Source of the DNA: a virus
IMG/VR virus record: IMGVR_UViG_3300042935_000617
Span: 1 to 26,971 of that record
Strand: one strand, 5' to 3'
DNA length: 26,971 bases
Shown here: piece by piece, positions 6,049 to 11,649 of the stretch
How positions within the stretch are numbered: position 1 is the first letter of the stretch
Layout: each line of letters begins with the position of its first letter
Made by a program: the position numbers and the translations under genes
The notes under the pieces: model-generated
Told to the model about the DNA's origin: nothing
The model's input: only the letters and a program-made list of their open reading frames with translations
Databases searched by the model: none

Positions 6049-6216
6049 ATGGAAAAGTTCACAGAAGACGAATTGGCTGTAGTCAACTACACATTAAAAA
6101 CTTTACATTCAGCTATACAACAAGAACTTGATAAAATACCTGATGGATATGAAGTTACTCAAGAAGTTACAACAATAAAAGTTATAGAAAATCTACTTGA
6201 AAAAATAAATAAATAA
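6049..6216 (+). CDS. Small hypothetical protein, 55 residues
   Basis: An ATG one base after the previous stop opens a 55-codon frame, MEKFTEDELAVVNYTLKTLH... ending LLEKINK, closed by TAA at 6214-6216. The composition (acidic/lysine, helical) and spacing match the preceding genes, so it is likely real despite its size. It is the last gene of the plus-strand cluster. The motif FTEDELAVVNYTLKTL looks like an amphipathic helix. No function is recognised. Confidence 0.65.
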   Translation: MEKFTEDELAVVNYTLKTLHSAIQQELDKIPDGYEVTQEVTTIKVIENLLEKINK

Positions 6217-6250
6217 TTTGGTAATTCAAATTCTTTTTCTTATATTTATA
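6217..6250 (+). promoter_or_regulatory. Candidate promoter TTTG-N20-TATATTTATA
   Basis: TTTG at 6217-6220, exactly 20 bases, then TATATTTATA at 6241-6250. The boxes and spacing are identical to the minus-strand site at 4744-4711. Transcription would start near 6255, right at the first base of a G-rich inverted-repeat arm. It begins one base after the stop codon of the last early gene, so it drives a separate transcript of about 130 bases. Confidence 0.55.
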
Positions 6251-6254
6251 ATAC

Positions 6255-6385
6255 GATGGGGGTGGATTTATAGTTTTATTACTTATTGCCATTTGTATAT
6301 TGATTATCCTTCCCCCATCTTTTAATATGTTTCGTATTGATGTTTGTTCATAACTCCCCTGTGGTTTCTACTACGGGGGTTTTTT
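6255..6385 (+). ncRNA. Candidate small structured RNA (or tiny membrane-peptide transcript)
   Basis: A promoter-like site, a pairable 5' end and an intrinsic terminator bracket this 131-base segment. GATGGGGG (6255-6262) is perfectly complementary to CCCCCATC (6312-6319). A further arm AATACGA (6250-6256) matches TCGTATT (6332-6338), allowing an alternative fold. No conventional gene fits. However, codons 6252-6350 are open in one frame and encode a strongly hydrophobic stretch (FIVLLLIAICILIILPP) lacking a start codon. The ATG at 6256 is out of frame by one base across a G5 run. RNA versus peptide cannot be decided here. Confidence 0.45.
6356..6385 (+). terminator. Intrinsic terminator of the plus-strand transcripts
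   Basis: CCCCTGTGG (6356-6364) pairs with CTACGGGGG (6371-6379) through nine pairs, two of them G-U, around a six-base loop. TTTTTT (6380-6385) follows directly. It ends both the early gene cluster and the candidate small RNA. Confidence 0.9.
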
Positions 6386-6388
6386 AAT

Positions 6389-6411
6389 AAAAAAAGGTTC
6401 CATATGGAACC
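6389..6411 (-). terminator. Intrinsic terminator of the structural region
   Basis: The perfect 16-base palindrome GGTTCCATATGGAACC (6396-6411) is followed on the minus strand by seven T (6395-6389). It lies 32 bases after the stop of the last structural-region gene and only a few bases from the plus-strand terminator, giving a compact convergent boundary. Confidence 0.85.
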
Positions 6412-6443
6412 CTGTATATAATTAATTTTAAGACGATTTAAGA

Positions 6444-6665
6444 CTACTTCTTCTCCCAAGTAGAATAACATATACCCAACGCCTGTTCCTGTCCGTATTC
6501 GTCTGTAATTGATGATACACACCTACTGATGTAAGTTTGTTCATCCTCACCACTTTCGGGTAAAGGAATAATGAATTTCTCGTCTACTACTAATGCGGGT
6601 ACCATTGGTGGTTCAATCTGTTTAGATAGTTCCATTCTAATTCGTTGTAGGTCATGAATATTCAT
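6444..6665 (-). CDS. Small conserved phage protein with QALGICYSTW motif
   Basis: This 73-residue protein contains PLPESGEDEQTYISRCVSS (about 35-53) followed by DEYGQEQALGICYSTWE (55-71). A very similar '...E.YG..QA.A.CYS.W' signature occurs in many phage head-region proteins, either as a small separate protein or fused to portal or protease proteins. Its function is unknown to me. It is the most downstream gene of the structural region, next to the membrane coiled-coil gene and before a strong terminator. An association with head assembly is inferred from family distribution and position. Confidence 0.75.
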   Translation of the reverse strand: MNIHDLQRIRMELSKQIEPPMVPALVVDEKFIIPLPESGEDEQTYISRCVSSITDEYGQEQALGICYSTWEKK

Positions 6666-6666
6666 A

Positions 6667-6927
6667 TTATATTGTACTTTTATTTTTAAGTTGTTTATTC
6701 TCTGTCATCAATTCCTCTATTCTTTTTTCAAGTCCAGCAACTTCTGTGGTTAGAGTTTCAATCTTCTTCGCCATATCATCTATAATTAGATTATAAACAT
6801 TGATAGATTTTTCTAAACTATCCAATCTACTTGATTGTAAATCAACATTTTGTTTTCTATAACCAACAATATATCCAATGATGGATGTTCCTGCTGCAAG
6901 AAATATTTGTAATAGTATGTCTTTCAT
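6667..6927 (-). CDS. Membrane-anchored coiled-coil protein (holin- or spanin-like)
   Basis: The protein has 86 residues. Residues about 4-22 (ILLQIFLAAGTSIIGYIVG) form one hydrophobic membrane segment. This is followed by YRKQ, consistent with an N-out/C-in anchor, and a long coiled coil (about 26-82) rich in Leu/Ile heptads. One membrane helix plus a coiled coil is seen in some small holins and inner-membrane spanins, and also in unassigned phage proteins. No lysin is visible in the window, so a lysis role is only a suggestion. It sits one base from the downstream gene and three bases from the upstream connector gene. Confidence 0.72.
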   Translation of the reverse strand: MKDILLQIFLAAGTSIIGYIVGYRKQNVDLQSSRLDSLEKSINVYNLIIDDMAKKIETLTTEVAGLEKRIEELMTENKQLKNKSTI

Positions 6928-6930
6928 ATA

Positions 6931-7566
6931 TTAGAAACAATCGGGGCAGTTCCACCAATTAGCACCTTGTTCTGAATAAGGTTGCATGTATCCACCACCG
7001 TTATTTAAGTTTGTTATTTCATTAAAGTTCCAACCCTTACGAGTTGAATGTCTTAAGAATATTCCGTTATTGTATTTTTGTACTCTATCAGGAACCATAC
7101 CATCAATAGTAGATGCGTTGTTGTATGATGGGAATTTGTTTTGACCACGACCTGTTAATAGATAATCAATTAATCTTTGAGAATAAAAATCAGCACGTTG
7201 TTTTTGTAGTGAACGTAAATATTTCATTGTCTCAATTTCAACAGGAGCACCAAACTCATTATTACCTTCTTGGATTCCACGGTTTAATGTTCTGTACATT
7301 AGATGTGGTATAGCATTGAAATAAGCTGTCTGAATAAGATATGGTTGAATATATTCATTAACTAAAATCAATTCATCAGCATTAAATGTATTACCTGTTG
7401 AACCTACCTTTGATAATAATTCATTATAGAATTTTGATCCTAATATTGTTTGTAAATCAATATCTTGTGCAACTTGAACTTCCGCTTTAAGAACGTCCAT
7501 GTCTACATTTTTATTGATGTTGGTGAAGTTTTTTAATTTAACTTCAGAAATTAATAATACACCCAT
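6931..7566 (-). CDS. Head-tail connector (adaptor-like, DUF6712-type)
   Basis: This 211-residue protein follows the portal gene directly. It begins ISEVKLKNFTNINKNVDMDVLKAEVQVAQDIDLQTILGSKFYNELL, a pattern typical of the DUF6712 group of Bacteroidota phage connector proteins. Helical segments such as YIQPYLIQTAYFNAIPHLMYR follow. It probably binds beneath the portal ring as an adaptor. The C terminus is unusual: after Gly/Asn-rich residues it ends WWNCPDCF, a terminal CxxC pair that could bind metal or lock the ring. The family assignment comes from pattern memory and position. Confidence 0.72.
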   Translation of the reverse strand: MGVLLISEVKLKNFTNINKNVDMDVLKAEVQVAQDIDLQTILGSKFYNELLSKVGSTGNTFNADELILVNEYIQPYLIQTAYFNAIPHLMYRTLNRGIQEGNNEFGAPVEIETMKYLRSLQKQRADFYSQRLIDYLLTGRGQNKFPSYNNASTIDGMVPDRVQKYNNGIFLRHSTRKGWNFNEITNLNNGGGYMQPYSEQGANWWNCPDCF

Positions 7567-7567
7567 G

Positions 7568-8722
7568 TTATATTTGTGTTGGAGTTATAGGTTTATCATC
7601 TACTACTGGTTGTTCTTGAACATCACCCGTTAAGAATAACGATAATGGTTTAACTTCCAATGTAGTTGGTTTTTCAAATTTCAATGATAATAATTTATTA
7701 AACACAGGTAACATTTGTTCCTGATATGGTTGAATTACCATCTTACGGAAATATTCACTGTGTTGTACTATTTCATCAGAACCACCCAATTTACCTGCTG
7801 TTGCAATACCGAATAACTCCGCACTTGAAACTCTATGTGAAGATAATATATTACGAGTAATATCATCGTTAAGTGTTTGATAGTAACTGTCGTGGTCGTC
7901 ACGAGGTATTTGTGTAATTTCAGGAGATTGTTCTTTAGATTCATTGAATGATATAATTGCTTGTCCTGCATTATCTGTACCACTATATTGTGATTCTAAT
8001 GCACGAACGATAATACGTTGTTCTTCTTCACCAGGAATACCATTGTTATAGTTAATCCATAAACTTGGATTCATACCCTTACGAAGATTGTTCATATGGT
8101 AATTAAGAGCCTCTATATTAATCTCAATTGCTCTTTGACCTGCTGACCAATCAGGTACAGCATAATAAGTCATTGAAGGCATGTAATTCTTAAAATATAA
8201 TAATTGAGATGGTTCTTTTTCTTCTTGAGAAAATCTTTTAATTTCTTCTGGTTGATATTTTCTTACATTAGACCAATCAGGTGAGTAATAATAACAATCA
8301 ATCTTATCATCTTCATTCAATTTACCACTTCTAATACGAGAAAAATCCACGTGATATATTTCAGCAATAGTTTTTCTATCTTTTGCCCATATAACATTTA
8401 AACAAAATCCCCCAAAAATCATATAATCTAAAGCACATTTTCTCATTACATCAGAAATATTCTCACTATCATTAATTAAATTAACTGTAGCCATTGGATT
8501 GTTTAAAGAAACAATACCATCACCCATGATTTGATTTACTTTTGATGTAATAACAGCTTTATGAATTGCACAGTTATCGTATAATCTTATAAAGTATTGT
8601 GGTAATAGATTATCCAAACCATAAAATACCCAAGGTACTCGTTGAACTACTTCTGAAAATACAGGTAATGAAGCCTGTGCAAAATCTATTTTCTTTAATT
8701 CAAATTTTTTTAAATCACTCAT
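7568..8722 (-). CDS. Portal protein
   Basis: At 384 residues this has the size and features of HK97/PBSX-type portal proteins. It has an early PWVFYGLDNLLPQYFIRLYDNCAIHKAVITSKVNQIMG segment (about 30-67), which is a family hallmark. A mixed alpha/beta clip region follows (YMIFGGFCLNVIW, AEIYHVDFSRIR). A stem helix around NIEALNYHMNNLRKGM precedes the wing/crown helices SSHRVSSAELFGIATAGKLGG and HSEYFRKMVIQPYQEQMLPVFNKLL. Twelve copies would form the DNA gate at one capsid vertex, contacting the terminase during packaging and the connector afterwards. It is flanked by the connector gene and a small beta protein. Confidence 0.88.
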   Translation of the reverse strand: MSDLKKFELKKIDFAQASLPVFSEVVQRVPWVFYGLDNLLPQYFIRLYDNCAIHKAVITSKVNQIMGDGIVSLNNPMATVNLINDSENISDVMRKCALDYMIFGGFCLNVIWAKDRKTIAEIYHVDFSRIRSGKLNEDDKIDCYYYSPDWSNVRKYQPEEIKRFSQEEKEPSQLLYFKNYMPSMTYYAVPDWSAGQRAIEINIEALNYHMNNLRKGMNPSLWINYNNGIPGEEEQRIIVRALESQYSGTDNAGQAIISFNESKEQSPEITQIPRDDHDSYYQTLNDDITRNILSSHRVSSAELFGIATAGKLGGSDEIVQHSEYFRKMVIQPYQEQMLPVFNKLLSLKFEKPTTLEVKPLSLFLTGDVQEQPVVDDKPITPTQI

Positions 8723-8724
8723 AA

Positions 8725-9096
8725 TTATTCTTGTATGTATATATAATTTTCATTAGTTTCATTTGGAGAAATATATTCTGTAAATGGATTAGCTTCAGCT
8801 GTTCCTTCAAGAACAACCATACCAATAAAAACCAATTGATTATTTGGTTGACCATATATATTAAGTTGGTACTGTCCCTCGTAGTTTAAATCATCAATTG
8901 TAAAATCTAAAGTGATAGTACAATATCTAATATTCTCAAAAAATTCATTTGGGTCATTTGTTTGAATACTATATGATTTAACCTCCTTACTCATTATATG
9001 AGTAAAAACTAAAGTATAACCTGTAAATGTATCCCTTGAATTATTATTGATATTTAACACCAATGTATTTTCCTGACCTTTATTCAAATAAAGCAT
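8725..9096 (-). CDS. Small beta-rich structural protein
   Basis: This 123-residue protein is built of short beta strands: NTLVLNINNNS, GYTLVFTHIMS, KSYSIQT, RYCTITLDFTI, GQYQLNIYG, VFIGMVVLEG. It ends NENYIYIQE. Proteins with this pattern, including the tyrosine-rich acidic tail, are common near head genes of Bacteroidota phages, but I do not know an experimentally assigned role. A head-tail joining, decoration or tail-fibre-anchoring beta sandwich is plausible. A promoter-like motif lies 15 bases upstream of its ATG, so it may be first in a portal-connector transcript. Confidence 0.75.
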   Translation of the reverse strand: MLYLNKGQENTLVLNINNNSRDTFTGYTLVFTHIMSKEVKSYSIQTNDPNEFFENIRYCTITLDFTIDDLNYEGQYQLNIYGQPNNQLVFIGMVVLEGTAEANPFTEYISPNETNENYIYIQE

Positions 9097-9111
9097 AATA
9101 ATATATATCTA

Positions 9112-9125
9112 TACCTATAAATATA
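9112..9125 (-). promoter_or_regulatory. Candidate late promoter element TATATTTATAGGTA (copy 1)
   Basis: This 14-base motif on the minus strand is identical to one at 11616-11629. It lies 15 bases before the ATG at 9096 and 29 bases downstream of an intrinsic terminator, where a new transcript would be expected. Unlike the TTTG-N20 sites it has no TTTG box 20 bases upstream (TATC instead) but an extra GGTA downstream. Confidence 0.45.
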
Positions 9126-9154
9126 GAAAAAGTCAAGTTGAACAGGATAAACAC

Positions 9155-9177
9155 AAAAAAAGAGGCGTAAAGCCTCT
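9155..9177 (-). terminator. Intrinsic terminator after the tube-like gene
   Basis: On the minus strand AGAGGC (9177-9172), a five-base loop, and GCCTCT (9166-9161) form a 6-bp hairpin followed by six T (9160-9155). It lies 47 bases after the stop of the 178-residue structural gene. The candidate portal-module promoter follows shortly. Confidence 0.75.
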
Positions 9178-9224
9178 CTTTTCATTAGAAGATATAGAAA
9201 TTGTCCAATAGGACGAACATTCAA

Positions 9225-9761
9225 TTACCCGTCAATTTGTGCACCTGAAAATACAGAAGCCAATGGACCATCGATAGTGTTAGCTGGTTGAGGTTCTTGA
9301 CCTGTGAAAATCATCTCAAATCCATTTCTATCACCATAAGCAGTACCAGTAGCAGCAGAACCACCACTTAAATACATACCATTTGTTTGACCCAAGTAAT
9401 ACTGTACATCATTTTGATCAATACCAATTATTTGTATTTGGTCATTTTGACTTAATATTTTTAATTGGTTTCTCTTGTCTTGGTCATACTTGAAGAACAC
9501 AGCCGTTAAAACTTGTTCAAAAAATATAGTACCATTTTCAAAACTCTTTGTAGTATTTTGAGACAATGAAGATGTATTTCTTTTTAATTCAAATCCATAT
9601 AAAGTAGTTCCTGAAGAAGAAGTAGCACCAGTAATTGCACCGTCGCCATTGTAAGTAAGTCCTGTAACAGAACCACCACCACCAACGATGTAAATTTTCT
9701 TAATACCACCTATACCATCTGAACAACCTAATTGGATACCTGAAGATATATAACAACTCAT
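9225..9761 (-). CDS. Phage structural protein, possible tail tube
   Basis: This is a 178-residue member of a family frequent in Bacteroidota phages. It has GIQLGCSDGIGGIKKIYI near the start. Further on are YGFELKRNTSSLSQNTTKSFENGTIFFEQVLTAVFFKYDQDKRNQLKIL (about 55-103), DVQYYLGQTNGMYLSGG and AYGDRNGFEMIFTGQEPQPA (about 141-160). The Gly-rich first third and the beta-rich remainder fit a tube-like or decoration protein. It lies downstream of the capsid gene, bracketed by two intrinsic terminators, which suggests its own stoichiometric control. The tube call is an inference because no other major tail protein is apparent nearby; head decoration is the main alternative. Confidence 0.7.
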   Translation of the reverse strand: MSCYISSGIQLGCSDGIGGIKKIYIVGGGGSVTGLTYNGDGAITGATSSSGTTLYGFELKRNTSSLSQNTTKSFENGTIFFEQVLTAVFFKYDQDKRNQLKILSQNDQIQIIGIDQNDVQYYLGQTNGMYLSGGSAATGTAYGDRNGFEMIFTGQEPQPANTIDGPLASVFSGAQIDG

Positions 9762-9804
9762 ATTGTATAATTCGGGGCTGTACCCCTTATTTATTTTTTT
9801 TTTT

Positions 9805-9827
9805 AAAAAAGGGGACTTTCACCCCTT
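9805..9827 (-). terminator. Intrinsic terminator after the capsid gene
   Basis: AAGGGG (9827-9822 read on the minus strand) pairs with CCCCTT (9814-9809) across a seven-base loop, with T residues continuing to 9805. It lies 17 bases after the capsid stop. A second small hairpin, GGGG-TACAG-CCCC (9786-9774), stands between it and the next ATG. The stem shares the AAGGGG sequence, so alternative pairings exist. Confidence 0.75.
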
Positions 9828-9843
9828 AATGTTCTTTATAAGA

Positions 9844-10821
9844 TTAAGCTAAACCGTTAGTTGCAAAATACTTTGTACTTCCAAAAGTAGCAATAGTTGC
9901 ACCATAGTTATAGTTTGCACGTAGACCAATTCTATCAAAGTCAATTGAATACCAAGCTCTTAAAGTCTCGTCTGATAACAAATCTACACCATATACCATA
10001 TATTCAGCTGGTCCAATTACCACTTGATTAGAACCGTTCAAACCTAATGTAGGAACGACTTTAATATTTGTGTTTGGATGTATTGCACTCATGTTAGAAG
10101 TAACATCTGTACCACCAATGTAATTAGTGAAGAAGTTAGCTCTTGTTAAAGCTTGTACATATAAACGGAAGTTAGAATAAGAAAGGAATACTACTAAATC
10201 TTCACGAACTAAAGCGTTTGCATCTAATACGTTGATTAGCTGATCTATTTCTGTTATGGGGTTACCTGAAGTACCATATGATGCTGAACTTGAGAAAGTT
10301 GTACCACTTGAAGAAGCTACTGCTGCTGCAAATGTGTTACCAGTGTTTTGAGAAATTAAGAAAGCGAAACCGTTAAAACAGTCACCTGATACGGTACGAG
10401 CTTGCCATAATTTTGTTTCAACACGTTGTTCAATTTGCTTTCTTTTCAAATCCATGATCATTTGTTCAAATGGAACAGTTTCTTGTGTTTGACCTGCTTT
10501 CATCAACATAGACTGATATGTCGCGAACAAGTCCTTGTAGCACAAAGTTTCATATAGGGTCTCAGGACATGTTGTGATTGAATGTTGTGTAAAAGTTGTT
10601 GTACCTGATGGGTTTAAAGAACAGTTACCTGCTTGGAATACTGGAGTTGAATCCAATAAGTTTAAAGCTTGTGTACCTTTAATACCTGTACGTACATTTA
10701 CGATAGAAGCTGTAGTTCCACCGATAAGTGCTTTCGCTAACAATTCACCACCTACTTGGTCAGAATAACCACCAATGGTAGATACGTCATACGAAAATTT
10801 TTGATTTTTTAAATTACTCAT
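9844..10821 (-). CDS. Major capsid protein (HK97-like)
   Basis: The 325-residue sequence matches Bacteroidota-phage major capsid proteins. It has an N-terminal GGELLAKALIGGTTASIVNVRTGIKGTQALNLL (about 24-56). A Cys-containing CPETLYETLCYKDLFATY stretch (about 85-102) and a spine helix PFEQMIMDLKRKQIEQRVETKLWQ (about 117-140) follow. A long domain then ends in IGPAEYMVYGVDLLSDETLRAWYSID and IGLRANYNYGATIATFGS. Hundreds of copies form the icosahedral shell. It follows the scaffold gene directly and is followed by an intrinsic terminator, as expected for the most abundant product. No N-terminal delta domain is fused, consistent with the separate scaffold. Confidence 0.9.
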   Translation of the reverse strand: MSNLKNQKFSYDVSTIGGYSDQVGGELLAKALIGGTTASIVNVRTGIKGTQALNLLDSTPVFQAGNCSLNPSGTTTFTQHSITTCPETLYETLCYKDLFATYQSMLMKAGQTQETVPFEQMIMDLKRKQIEQRVETKLWQARTVSGDCFNGFAFLISQNTGNTFAAAVASSSGTTFSSSASYGTSGNPITEIDQLINVLDANALVREDLVVFLSYSNFRLYVQALTRANFFTNYIGGTDVTSNMSAIHPNTNIKVVPTLGLNGSNQVVIGPAEYMVYGVDLLSDETLRAWYSIDFDRIGLRANYNYGATIATFGSTKYFATNGLA

Positions 10822-10844
10822 TTTGTAATATTTTTTTAATTTTT

Positions 10845-11585
10845 TTATTTATTTTTTAATGATTTAAGAGCTGCAATACGTGCAGACAATACATCATCAT
10901 TTTCTTTAGTAAACACTTCTGTTTTACCATCAGATAATTTCTTACCAGCTGGTTGTTTTTTGAATGAATTAAATTCATCCTGTAATGAAGAATAAGATTG
11001 TTCCATTTTAGAAACTTTCTCTCCCATTTTAGAGATAAACTCTTTTAATAATTCCATCATTTCTTTTGACATTTCCATTGGTTTGTCGATTGCAGGTTCT
11101 TCTAATGATTTTACTCCGTCTTCCATTTCATTTAGAACTTCTTCAATTCTTACAATAACTCCGTCTTTAGTTTCTAATTTAGTTCCGTCCTCAAGTTCAT
11201 GTACACCATCTGGAGCGGGTATTTCCGCATCAGCTGTAACTACAACTACTTTAGCACCTTCAACTAAACCATCACCAGAAACTTTAACTACTGTACCATC
11301 AACCAATTTTGCATCAACAAAAATCTCTTTTACAGATTTAATTTCTCCATCAATAACTTCAATGTCAAAATTTTCTTTTAATTTGTAAGACCCATCTTCT
11401 AAACTAACTTGCTCAAATGTTTCGTTAATTTTGTAGATTTTAGAACCAACCTCTAACTTTTCAGTATTAAGGATAGTATTGTCTTCTAATTTGAAAGATA
11501 ATAATTGACCTTCGTCATTCTTTAAGAAACCAAACTGTACCATAAGATTTTTAATTTCTTTAATTGCACTTTTTGAATTAGACAT
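10845..11585 (-). CDS. Head scaffolding protein with DG beta repeats
   Basis: The protein has 246 residues. The first two thirds are acidic, with repeated 'L.DGT/S...V..G.I' units: LEDNTILNTEKLEVGSK, LEDGSYKL, VDGTVVKV and LEDGTKLETKDGVIVRIEEVL. They suggest a small beta-helix or hairpin array. The last third (about 165-246) is helical and charged with a coiled coil (MSKEMMELLKEFISKMGEKVSKMEQSYSSLQDEF) and a lysine-rich end. This beta-plus-coil plan, located directly upstream of the capsid gene, is typical of scaffolds in Bacteroidota phages. It would guide shell assembly and be removed by the protease encoded by the preceding gene. A promoter-like motif precedes it. Confidence 0.75.
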   Translation of the reverse strand: MSNSKSAIKEIKNLMVQFGFLKNDEGQLLSFKLEDNTILNTEKLEVGSKIYKINETFEQVSLEDGSYKLKENFDIEVIDGEIKSVKEIFVDAKLVDGTVVKVSGDGLVEGAKVVVVTADAEIPAPDGVHELEDGTKLETKDGVIVRIEEVLNEMEDGVKSLEEPAIDKPMEMSKEMMELLKEFISKMGEKVSKMEQSYSSLQDEFNSFKKQPAGKKLSDGKTEVFTKENDDVLSARIAALKSLKNK

Positions 11586-11615
11586 AATCGTTTTTTATTT
11601 GTTTTTATTATTTCC

Positions 11616-11629
11616 TACCTATAAATATA
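11616..11629 (-). promoter_or_regulatory. Candidate late promoter element TATATTTATAGGTA (copy 2)
   Basis: This minus-strand motif is identical over 14 bases to the one at 9112-9125. It lies in the 64-base gap between protease and scaffold genes, 30 bases before the scaffold ATG. It would allow strong separate expression of scaffold and capsid. There is no TTTG box at the usual distance (TTAA instead). Confidence 0.45.
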
Positions 11630-11649
11630 TATATAAGTGGTTTTTCTCA

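Noticed and set aside
6322-6522. Minus-strand frame of 66 codons
   Set aside because: It runs across both terminators and overlaps the 73-residue gene, which has a conserved-looking motif and correct operon spacing.
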